A DNA stretch of 5,251 nucleotides, taken from contig JASHZC010000331.1 of NCBI GenBank assembly GCA_030042755.1, positions 1-5,251 of the forward strand, given 5' to 3'. The notes under the pieces were generated by a model that was not told the DNA's origin, did no database searches, and saw only the letters and a program-made list of their open reading frames with translations. Shown here piece after piece: positions 1 through 5,240 of this stretch. The translations under genes were made by a program, and so were the position numbers. This DNA comes from Vulcanimicrobiota bacterium (GTDB lineage: Bacteria; Eremiobacterota; Eremiobacteria; Baltobacterales; Baltobacteraceae). Each line of letters starts with the position of its first letter. Within the stretch, counting starts at the first letter, position 1.

Positions 1-19
1 AGGTTAAGGCCTATGCACC

Positions 20-50
20 TTGTCTCCAGACGCCCCCGAGCGCATACGAT
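20..50 (+). promoter_or_regulatory. Possible promoter giving a leaderless mRNA for the lipoprotein gene
   Basis: A TACGAT box (45-50) of the TANNNT type ends 5 bases before the ATG at 56, so transcription would begin at or next to the start codon. A poor -35-like TTGTCT lies at 20-25, with a 19-base spacer that is longer than ideal. No Shine-Dalgarno sequence is visible before the ATG, which fits a leaderless transcript. An alternative is that the true promoter lies upstream of the window. This rests on motif matching only. Confidence 0.25.
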
Positions 51-55
51 GAACT

Positions 56-1429
56 ATGAGGCGTAGCGCTCGTACGGGCGCAGCTTGGAAGGTTGCGGCG
101 ATCGCTGTTGCCGTTGCACTGTCCGGCTGCGCGGGGGACCATCCCGATAGCGGAATGCCGCTCAAGCCGCAGCATGCTTCCTGGGCGATGTATCAACATT
201 CGCCGGACCGGAACGCCGTTTTCAATCAATATTCCATCGCGCATAACTGGTCGTACAATGCGAAGGCGAAAATCAATAGCGGCCTCGCGCTCGTCGGCAA
301 CACGCTTCTATTTACGACATTTTCGCGCAAACTCGTCGCACTCGACGTACGCGACGGCCATGAGTTGTGGCACGCCACCTTACCGAACATCGTCATGTCC
401 ACCCCGATCGTCGCTGGGAACACGGTCTATATCGGGACCGGAGATAACACCAATCTTGACCGCCAGCTGCGGGTTCACTTTACCCTACGCAACGTGCTTC
501 TCAGATTGAAGTACGGAAAAGAAGAGCTGTGGGGGGTCCCGGGCGGCGATGAAATTGCAGCGTTCGACCTCCATACCGGCGCACCGCGTTGGGTACACCG
601 AACGCTCGGCGAAGATATGCCTTCGCCCGTCTATGATGCTGGACGCTTGATCTTTGCAAATGGCGAATCACACGCATATGCGCTGCGCGCCGACACCGGG
701 CAGCAACTTTGGTCGACGGACCTCGGCAGCATTTCGACCATGGCTTCGGCGATTCTCGTCAATGGCGTAGTTATCGTCGGGGTATGCGGAAAAGGCGACG
801 TTGTGAACGAAGCGATCGCGCTCGATCCCGCGACCGGTAAGATCATTTGGCGAGCGCCGTACGGTCATTGCGATGCTGCGCCGGCATATGCTGACGGGAA
901 AGTGTTTGTTGCGTCCGCGATACACTACGCGAATTTGCTCATGAGTACGACCGCAGCTGCTCTCGATCCGCGCAACGGCAAGCCCCTGTGGGTCTATCGC
1001 GGAAGGTCGGGTCATATGAGCCTGATCAGCTCCAACGAAGAGGCAATAGCCGGTACGTACGCATTAGGAATGTATTTTCAAGCGGAGCCATTCGCGAACG
1101 ATATCGTTGCACTCGATGGGGATACTGGGCGGGTGCGTTGGCGGTATCAAACGTCGGGTCCGGTCAAGATGAGCCCTGTCATCACCGATGGTCGACTGTT
1201 TGTCGGAGATACGGTCGGGTTACTCTACACGCTCGATGCACACAGCGGCCGTCTATTGGAGCTTCGCGCATTCAAACAACCCTTCACGGTCAGCCCGCCG
1301 ATTGTCGCCGGCAACAAACTGATCGTCGCTGACAACATGTCAGTACGGGCTCTCCCGCTATTCGGCCCCTCCGACGATCGCAGCTATATGGACGAAATCT
1401 TCACCGGGAAGGTCTCGCAGGCGCCATAG
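56..1429 (+). CDS. PQQ-binding-like beta-propeller lipoprotein (BamB-like fold)
   Basis: This 457-residue protein is exported and lipid-anchored. It has a basic N-terminus (RRSAR), a hydrophobic stretch at 11-22 and the lipobox L22-S-G-C25; Ala at +2 would favour the outer membrane under the E. coli Lol rule. The mature part is a beta-propeller built from repeats of the form ALDxxTGxxxW. I count seven: about 94-105, 168-179, 208-219, 254-265, 301-312, 351-362 and 391-402, the last having Leu instead of the docking Trp. Strand segments such as PIVAGNTVYIG, PVYDAGRLIF and PVITDGRLFVG separate them. Residues 130-165 form an insertion before the second repeat. BamB and quinoprotein dehydrogenases share this fold, but no PQQ or catalytic site is recognisable and no bam genes are nearby, so a scaffold or binding role is likelier than an enzyme. 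ATG 56 is the start giving an intact signal peptide; no Shine-Dalgarno precedes it. The family call is firm and the function unknown. Confidence 0.88.
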   Translation: MRRSARTGAAWKVAAIAVAVALSGCAGDHPDSGMPLKPQHASWAMYQHSPDRNAVFNQYSIAHNWSYNAKAKINSGLALVGNTLLFTTFSRKLVALDVRDGHELWHATLPNIVMSTPIVAGNTVYIGTGDNTNLDRQLRVHFTLRNVLLRLKYGKEELWGVPGGDEIAAFDLHTGAPRWVHRTLGEDMPSPVYDAGRLIFANGESHAYALRADTGQQLWSTDLGSISTMASAILVNGVVIVGVCGKGDVVNEAIALDPATGKIIWRAPYGHCDAAPAYADGKVFVASAIHYANLLMSTTAAALDPRNGKPLWVYRGRSGHMSLISSNEEAIAGTYALGMYFQAEPFANDIVALDGDTGRVRWRYQTSGPVKMSPVITDGRLFVGDTVGLLYTLDAHSGRLLELRAFKQPFTVSPPIVAGNKLIVADNMSVRALPLFGPSDDRSYMDEIFTGKVSQAP

Positions 1430-1494
1430 CGCTCGGAAGGTTGTGCTAGCATAACGGCATCAACGGCTCTTGCTAGCTGCAATTGGAGAGACAG

Positions 1495-1950
1495 ATGGAC
1501 GAAGTACGCGTCGAGCAGTCGAGCTATCACATGCCACCGAGCGAAGGGATAACCATCGCTCACTTTCTGACAGTGGCCGACATGGAACGTTCCGTCGCAT
1601 TCTACGAAAAGGTCTTCGGAGGAAAGGTCGTCAGCAGAGGCGATGCCGGCGGCGCACCTCCGTACATCAGAATTGCGAATACGTGGCTCATTGTCAACGT
1701 TGGAGGAGGTCCGACACCGGATAAACCGACGGTGACGCTCCGTCCGCCTCCCGACCCCAACGAAATCAGCAGCTTCATGAATATCCGCGTCGCAGATATT
1801 CAAGCGTGCTACGATCTGTGGCGAAGCCGGGGAGCAACCTTTCTCACGGAACCGCTCGACAAGTACGGCGAGACGCGATGTTATATCCGTGATCCCGACG
1901 GCTACATTATCGAAGTCGGCCAGAGCAAACCTGGCTTCCGTTACGGCTAA
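1495..1950 (+). CDS. VOC family protein (glyoxalase / bleomycin-resistance / dioxygenase fold)
   Basis: This 151-residue cytoplasmic protein has the paired beta-alpha-beta-beta-beta modules of the vicinal oxygen chelate superfamily. Module one opens with ITIAHFLTVADMERSVAFYEKVFGG (19-43), the usual strand and helix with SxxFYxxxFG. Module two runs from MNIRVADIQACYDLWRSRGA (95-114) to the hallmark RDPDGYIIEVGQ (132-143). Of the usual metal-ligand positions, His23 and Glu140 are present, but the position at the head of module two that is often His is Asn96, so metal binding may be altered or absent. Family members include glyoxalase I, fosfomycin and bleomycin resistance proteins and ring-cleavage dioxygenases; the sequence does not say which. 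The ATG at 1495 is chosen because GGAGAG (1485-1490) lies 4 bases before it; a TTG at 1483 would add four residues and put that site inside the gene. It follows the lipoprotein gene after 65 bases. Confidence 0.88.
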   Translation: MDEVRVEQSSYHMPPSEGITIAHFLTVADMERSVAFYEKVFGGKVVSRGDAGGAPPYIRIANTWLIVNVGGGPTPDKPTVTLRPPPDPNEISSFMNIRVADIQACYDLWRSRGATFLTEPLDKYGETRCYIRDPDGYIIEVGQSKPGFRYG

Positions 1951-1984
1951 CGAAGCGATTTTGGTTCCGACCAGGTGACGCGAC

Positions 1985-2023
1985 GAGCGGCGGCGCACTC
2001 CACGTGGAGATGCGCTGCCGCTC
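1985..2023 (+). promoter_or_regulatory. Strong hairpin between the VOC and MarC genes (terminator, attenuator or RBS-masking)
   Basis: An inverted repeat covers 39 bases. The outer arms GAGCGGC (1985-1991) and GCCGCTC (2017-2023) pair perfectly, then a G-U pair (1992/2016), GCGCA with TGCGC (1993-1997/2011-2015), a single bulged A (2010), and CTCC with GGAG (1998-2001/2006-2009) around the loop ACGT. That gives about 17 paired positions. TTATT (2024-2028) follows, a poor T tract, so it could be an intrinsic terminator of the VOC transcript. The only Shine-Dalgarno-like bases ahead of MarC (GGAGA, 2006-2010) lie inside the right arm, so it may instead control MarC translation. The structure is seen directly; the role is inferred. 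Confidence 0.6.
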
Positions 2024-2026
2024 TTA

Positions 2027-2668
2027 TTGGATGCGATGACGCTAGAGGAATCGCTCTTCTACGATTTCGTCACGCTCCTCGCGATCGTGAATCCAATTCA
2101 AGCTGCCGCCACCTTTGCAACGCTGACCGTCGGTGCGTCCCCAGCGCAAGAAAAAAGAATCGCGACGCGCGCGTGCGTGACGGCATTCATAATCATGGTC
2201 GTCTTCGGTTTTGTCGGACAGTACTTGTTGCAGGCGCTTGGCATTACTTTCGGCGCCTTCCGCGTTGCCGGCGGCATCCTGCTGTTGCTCGTCGGCCTCA
2301 ATATGGTGTTCTTGAAGCCGGCATCCGAGCACGAGAGTGGCGGAGGATCGCCCGCCGACGATCCGAGCATCTTCCCTTTGGCAATTCCAATGATCTCCGG
2401 TCCGGGGGCGCTTACGACCATCGTCGCCCTCATCTCGAAACGACGGGAATCGCCGGTCGAGGTCGCGTTGGTCGTCGTTATCGCGGCTCTGGTCATCGCG
2501 ATCACCTTATTTGCGATGCGAATATCGCAGCCGTTGCTCAAGTTCTTTGGCACGAGCGGCATAAACGCCATCAGCCGCATCATGGGAGTGCTCGTTGCAT
2601 CGATCGCCGTTCAGCTCATCGTCATGGGTCTAAAAGAGCTGTTCCCAATATTAACGATCCAGCGCTAG
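2027..2668 (+). CDS. MarC family integral membrane protein (putative NAAT transporter)
   Basis: This 213-residue inner-membrane protein has six predicted transmembrane segments (about 10-34, 48-69, 75-95, 117-137, 144-164 and 182-203), close to the length of E. coli MarC. Family hallmarks are present: AIVNPIQAA with N22-P23 in helix one, ITFGAFRVAGGILLLLVG (73-90), FPLAIPMISGPGALTTI (116-132) and the C-terminal GINAISRIMGVLVASIAVQ (178-196). A short hydrophilic loop with GGG (97-113) separates the two halves. The family is called NAAT (neutral amino acid transporter) after an archaeal member, but the substrate of most bacterial members is unknown, and E. coli MarC is not itself a multidrug-resistance determinant. 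The start is uncertain: TTG 2027, ATG 2036, or CTG 2015 four bases after GGAGA; an in-frame stop at 1976 limits extension. It lies 76 bases after the VOC gene, behind a strong hairpin, and 37 bases before the glutaredoxin-like gene, which suggests co-transcription with the latter. Confidence 0.9.
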   Translation: MDAMTLEESLFYDFVTLLAIVNPIQAAATFATLTVGASPAQEKRIATRACVTAFIIMVVFGFVGQYLLQALGITFGAFRVAGGILLLLVGLNMVFLKPASEHESGGGSPADDPSIFPLAIPMISGPGALTTIVALISKRRESPVEVALVVVIAALVIAITLFAMRISQPLLKFFGTSGINAISRIMGVLVASIAVQLIVMGLKELFPILTIQR

Positions 2669-2687
2669 CAAAGTCTTGGACGATTAG

Positions 2688-2708
2688 GCCTCGAAGAGGC
2701 TCGCAATG
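2688..2708 (+). promoter_or_regulatory. Ribosome binding site of the glutaredoxin-like gene, in a small hairpin
   Basis: AGAGG (2695-2699) lies 6 bases before the ATG at 2706 and fixes that start. The same bases form most of the right arm of a short hairpin, GCCTC (2688-2692), loop GAA, GAGGC (2696-2700). Five base pairs with a three-base loop could modestly slow initiation unless ribosomes finishing MarC just upstream melt it. Confidence 0.45.
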
Positions 2709-2972
2709 CCCATCGACGTTGAGCATCCGCCGGTCGGCGCGAAGCTCGAACTCTACATCAGTCCATCTTGCCCGTACTGCCAGGCTGCCATGAAATACTA
2801 CGACGGCGCGGGGATCGCATATACGAAATACGACGCGCAACACGATCGCGCCCACCGTGAAGCGATGTTCCGGTACAGCGGCGGCGATCCGACCGTCCCC
2901 GCGATCGTCATCGACGGCACGTACATCCAATCGGGTTGGGGCAAACCGCCTCGCGGTTGAACGGTGCACTAG
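2706..2972 (+). CDS. Glutaredoxin-like protein of Uxx-star type, probable selenoprotein (TGA at 2958-2960 read as Sec)
   Basis: Read conventionally this is 84 residues ending at TGA 2958-2960. Read with that TGA as selenocysteine it is 88 residues ending at TAG 2970-2972. The body is a compact thioredoxin fold: strand KLELYISPS (13-21), active site C22-P-Y-C25, helix to about 34, then AYTKYDAQ (38-45), the cis-proline motif T63-V-P65, AIVIDG (66-71) and the glycine-rich GWG (77-79). This matches short glutaredoxin-like proteins, including the Uxx-star (seleno)protein family, whose members carry Sec or Cys a few residues from the C-terminus after an RG-type motif. Here the end reads PPRG-[TGA]-Thr-Val-His-stop, and a SECIS-like hairpin follows the TGA. 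The likely role is thiol-disulfide or selenol redox chemistry in the cytoplasm, as no signal peptide is seen. The start is set by AGAGG 6 bases upstream. It follows MarC by 37 bases. The glutaredoxin fold is firm; Sec decoding is a strong inference. The fallback end is 2960. Confidence 0.8.
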
Positions 2973-2988
2973 CCGTTCGGTCGAACGG
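2958..2988 (+). promoter_or_regulatory. SECIS-like hairpin directing selenocysteine at TGA 2958-2960
   Basis: After the TGA, a perfect six-pair stem CCGTTC (2973-2978) / GAACGG (2983-2988) closes the tetraloop GGTC (2979-2982). The loop begins 18 bases after the codon; counting the U of UGA as 1, the loop is G22-G23-U24-C25. As I recall, E. coli fdhF has the same GGUC loop at the same numbering, with G23 and U24 contacted by SelB. General bacterial SECIS rules (short loop with an early G, stem over four pairs, loop about 16-37 bases from UGA) are also met. No bulged U equivalent to fdhF U17 is evident. AAATTTT follows (2989-2995), so the hairpin could also, or instead, act as a weak intrinsic terminator between the convergent genes. 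Confidence 0.65.
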
Positions 2989-2994
2989 AAATTT

Positions 2995-4533
2995 TCAGGT
3001 TGACTCGGCAAACGCGAATTCGACGCCCCGTCCGTTGATGCGCGAAGCCGCGATGGCCAATGCGATCGCTCCCTCGGCAAGAAACACGATCAGCCCAGCG
3101 ATAAAGCCGGCTTCGGCGTTATGCACGAGTACGCCGAGGCCGAGACCCCCGAGAACCGGAGGAATTAGCGCGACGTAGATAAGCAGAACGCGCAGTGCGT
3201 TTGCTGGACCCCGTTGATCGATGGCGGAGGGAAGCATAACGTAGGTAAACACGCCGAAAGCACGAGTTGCTAGTGGCACCGTCGCGGAGGCGAAGATGAC
3301 CACCGGCACGCCCAGCGGAGCAGCGATTGCGGCCGCAAGTGTCGCAGCGATGGCCAACAGAACAACGATCGAAAGCGAACTGCCGAGCGTCCACGCCGCA
3401 AGTTTGAGAAATACGCTCCCATCACCCATCCACCAAAGCGGTTTCGAGAGATCGCTCGCCAGCGAGACGCTACGCACGCCGAGGACAATCACAACCATCG
3501 GAAGCACTGCCGACACGAACGCAATAGCCAGGTGGGGATCTCGGCGCGCCGCAAAGCCCGTTCCGATGCCGATCGCCGCACATAACGCTATTCCGATGGA
3601 AACGATTTGCGCGCCGTTGCGGCGGCGAGTGAATGCAAGTTGCTTCCAAATCTCAACCCACGGTCCGCGTAGAGACGTGGTTCCCGAACGCGTCGGCTTT
3701 ACGGAGGTCGGGACGCTGAGCGCGGCGCCGCCTCGCAAACGTGCGCGTACGCTTTCGACGAAGCGCGCCGAGGCGTAGAACTCGGGATAGATGTCGCGCG
3801 CACCGGCAACGCCGAGAGCAAAGAGCACGAACGCACCGCCGTAGACGACGGAGAGGGCGGGCAGCTCGCCGTGCCAAAGCGCGAGCACACCTCGTCCTAA
3901 TCCAAGCGCCAGCGTCGCCGATTGAATCCTCGCGAGCTCCGGCCACGCGAGCGAAGCAGCAGCGCCGGCAATTACAAGAACACCGAAAACGCATACACCA
4001 CGGAAGACGTAGCGAGTTGCGGGCACACGGCGTCCCACGATAGCGGCCGGCAGGCGGGCAAACTCCGTAAAGGCGAGCACGCCAAGCAGCCCGAGCAAGG
4101 CGCCACCGATGCTCGAGTGCGCATAGAAAATGACGGTGAGCAATAAGAAGAATGCGCCGCGTCCGACGTCGACGATAAGGTGGCGAAGCTGCAGCCAAAA
4201 GACGACGACGTGTTCATTCAGCGATGAGCGCGAGAGAAAATAGGCGTCTACAGGATCGTTGAACACGCCCGTGCGTCCCGTGCGCGCGGCGCTCTCGAGA
4301 AGAAATCCGCAAAAGACGATTGCCAGCCCTGCGGCGACCGATGCAAAGGGTTCGTTCAGATCCGGAACGAGGACGACTCGATGCGCGAACGCCAGCCTTC
4401 GCCACAGCGAAAATCCCAACCAGAGCAAAAAGAAGAGCCACAGGATCGCGCGACCGGGCTTGCGTGCAATCCCTGCGATCGTGTTGCGCAGCCGATGGAT
4501 GTCGAGGTACCAGAGCGCACCCAAATCGTTCAT
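2995..4533 (-). CDS. ABC exporter permease (putative ABC exporter family)
   Basis: This 512-residue polytopic protein is almost certainly the membrane half of the ABC transporter whose ATPase gene precedes it; the two overlap by ATGA (4530-4533), which implies translational coupling. I predict about 11-12 membrane segments, including 28-47, 64-80, 125-157, 176-197, 228-243, 307-327, 335-353, 376-405, 408-425, 446-468 and 476-496. A hydrophilic linker at 244-300 (basic, with TSVKPTRSGTTS) divides it into two halves. Each half has an ABC-exporter-like interhelix motif: FNDPVDAYFLSRSSLNEH (91-108) in the first and DLSKPLWWMGDGS (361-373) in the second, resembling the Pfam putative ABC exporter family (ABC_export) more than classical ABC2_membrane. 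No substrate-binding protein is nearby, which fits export. The substrate cannot be told. No strong Shine-Dalgarno precedes the ATG, again consistent with coupling. It ends 34 bases from the conventional stop of the convergent glutaredoxin-like gene. Confidence 0.85.
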   Translation of the reverse strand: MNDLGALWYLDIHRLRNTIAGIARKPGRAILWLFFLLWLGFSLWRRLAFAHRVVLVPDLNEPFASVAAGLAIVFCGFLLESAARTGRTGVFNDPVDAYFLSRSSLNEHVVVFWLQLRHLIVDVGRGAFFLLLTVIFYAHSSIGGALLGLLGVLAFTEFARLPAAIVGRRVPATRYVFRGVCVFGVLVIAGAAASLAWPELARIQSATLALGLGRGVLALWHGELPALSVVYGGAFVLFALGVAGARDIYPEFYASARFVESVRARLRGGAALSVPTSVKPTRSGTTSLRGPWVEIWKQLAFTRRRNGAQIVSIGIALCAAIGIGTGFAARRDPHLAIAFVSAVLPMVVIVLGVRSVSLASDLSKPLWWMGDGSVFLKLAAWTLGSSLSIVVLLAIAATLAAAIAAPLGVPVVIFASATVPLATRAFGVFTYVMLPSAIDQRGPANALRVLLIYVALIPPVLGGLGLGVLVHNAEAGFIAGLIVFLAEGAIALAIAASRINGRGVEFAFAEST

Positions 4534-5225
4534 GCGGTGATCCGTAGGAATACGCTTTCGAGATCGTCGCCTTCGGCAGCAAGTTCGTGTATTGCGCCGT
4601 CGTAGATTGCCCGCCCAGCCTTGAGGATGAGAGCCCGATCGCTCATCGCTCTCGCGGCATCCAGCATATGCGTGCTGACGAGGATTGCCTTGCCATCGCG
4701 GCTCAGCTCCTCGACAAGCTCGCGCAACTCGCGCTGACCCGCGGGATCCAGCCCGATCATCGGTTCATCCAGTAAAAGCACCGGCGAATCGGCGATCAAC
4801 GTCGCTACGATCAACGTCTTTTGCTTCATGCCTTTCGACAGCGATGCACCGACGGCGTCGCGTTTGTCGACCAGGTTGAAGCGCGTGAGTAGGTCGCTCG
4901 CTCGCTGCTCCCATCCCGAGCGTACGTCGCAACTGCGCGCGGTGAAGACGATGTGCTCCCAAACGGTAAGCGCTGGATAGACCTCCGGCGTCTCAGGAAT
5001 TAGCGCAATCGTGCGCCCGCGACGCGCTCCAAGGTTGCTGCCCTCCCACGCAATCGTTCCGGCGTCCGGCCGAACGAGACCGCACATCGTGAGAAACGTC
5101 GTCGTCTTGCCCGCCCCGTTGGGTCCGAGAAGCGAGAGCACCTCGCCGGGGGCGACATCGAACGAAAGATCATCGACGGCAATGGTGTCGCGGAAACGTT
5201 TGCTAAGTTTGCGAACGCTAAGCAC
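4530..5225 (-). CDS. ABC transporter ATP-binding protein
   Basis: This 231-residue cytoplasmic ATPase energises the permease encoded directly after it. Motifs in order: Walker A G34-PNGAGK-T41, Q-loop region ALIPETPEVYPALT (74-87) with Glu78 where Gln is typical, signature S128-LSKGMKQK (a KGMKQK variant of LSGGQ common in ABC-2 and EcsA/YtrB-type exporters), Walker B VLLLDEP (149-155) with catalytic Glu154, D-loop GLDP (158-161) and H-loop STHM (184-187, His186). The length is normal for a single-domain subunit. The start is GTG at 5225-5223, which gives the usual MLSVRKLSKRF beginning. No Shine-Dalgarno is visible, and the frame stays open to the window edge (no stop in 5226-5251), so a slightly longer N-terminus cannot be excluded. 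The substrate is unknown; an exporter is inferred from the signature type and the partner. Confidence 0.93.
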   Translation of the reverse strand: MLSVRKLSKRFRDTIAVDDLSFDVAPGEVLSLLGPNGAGKTTTFLTMCGLVRPDAGTIAWEGSNLGARRGRTIALIPETPEVYPALTVWEHIVFTARSCDVRSGWEQRASDLLTRFNLVDKRDAVGASLSKGMKQKTLIVATLIADSPVLLLDEPMIGLDPAGQRELRELVEELSRDGKAILVSTHMLDAARAMSDRALILKAGRAIYDGAIHELAAEGDDLESVFLRITA

Positions 5226-5234
5226 GTCCGGAGT

Positions 5235-5240
5235 ATTGTA
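5235..5240 (-). promoter_or_regulatory. Possible -10 box for the ABC operon
   Basis: On the minus strand TACAAT ends 9 bases before the GTG start at 5225, so a transcript would begin within about 1-3 bases of the start codon. No Shine-Dalgarno sequence lies in between. The -35 region would fall outside the window. The arrangement resembles the one ahead of the lipoprotein gene and may mark near-leaderless mRNAs. Confidence 0.25.

Noticed and set aside
56..1429. PQQ-dependent alcohol or glucose dehydrogenase
   Set aside because: The repeats match the quinoprotein fold, but I could not identify the catalytic Asp/calcium site or vicinal Cys pair of those enzymes, and the protein is shorter and lipid-anchored.
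1384..1998. 204-residue open frame on the minus strand opposite the VOC gene
   Set aside because: It is antisense to a gene with clear VOC motifs and an SD. The translation is Arg/Ala-rich with no recognisable domain, as expected for a shadow in GC-rich DNA.
2027..2668. Calling the gene marC as a multidrug-resistance determinant
   Set aside because: Family membership is clear, but the family name reflects location near marRAB in E. coli rather than a resistance function, and no mar genes are nearby.
1975..2793. 272-residue plus-strand frame overlapping MarC and the start of the glutaredoxin-like gene
   Set aside because: It is rich in Arg and His with no domain, and it overlaps two well-supported genes in another frame.
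2973..2995. Reading the 2973-2988 hairpin plus AAATTTT only as an intrinsic terminator
   Set aside because: The stem is short, the T run is only four bases, and the GGUC loop with its exact spacing from an in-frame TGA is better explained as SECIS. A dual role remains possible, so I kept it as a caveat.
2983..2997. Selenocysteine at the permease TGA stop (2995-2997, minus), using the same hairpin
   Set aside because: On the minus strand the loop is GACC and begins only 12 bases after the TGA, too close for a bacterial SECIS, and the permease family has no C-terminal Sec precedent that I know of.
3653..4198. 181-residue Arg-rich frame within the permease gene, and other overlapping frames on both strands of 2995-5225
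   Set aside because: The permease and ATPase frames show coherent membrane segments and ATPase motifs; these are frame shadows.
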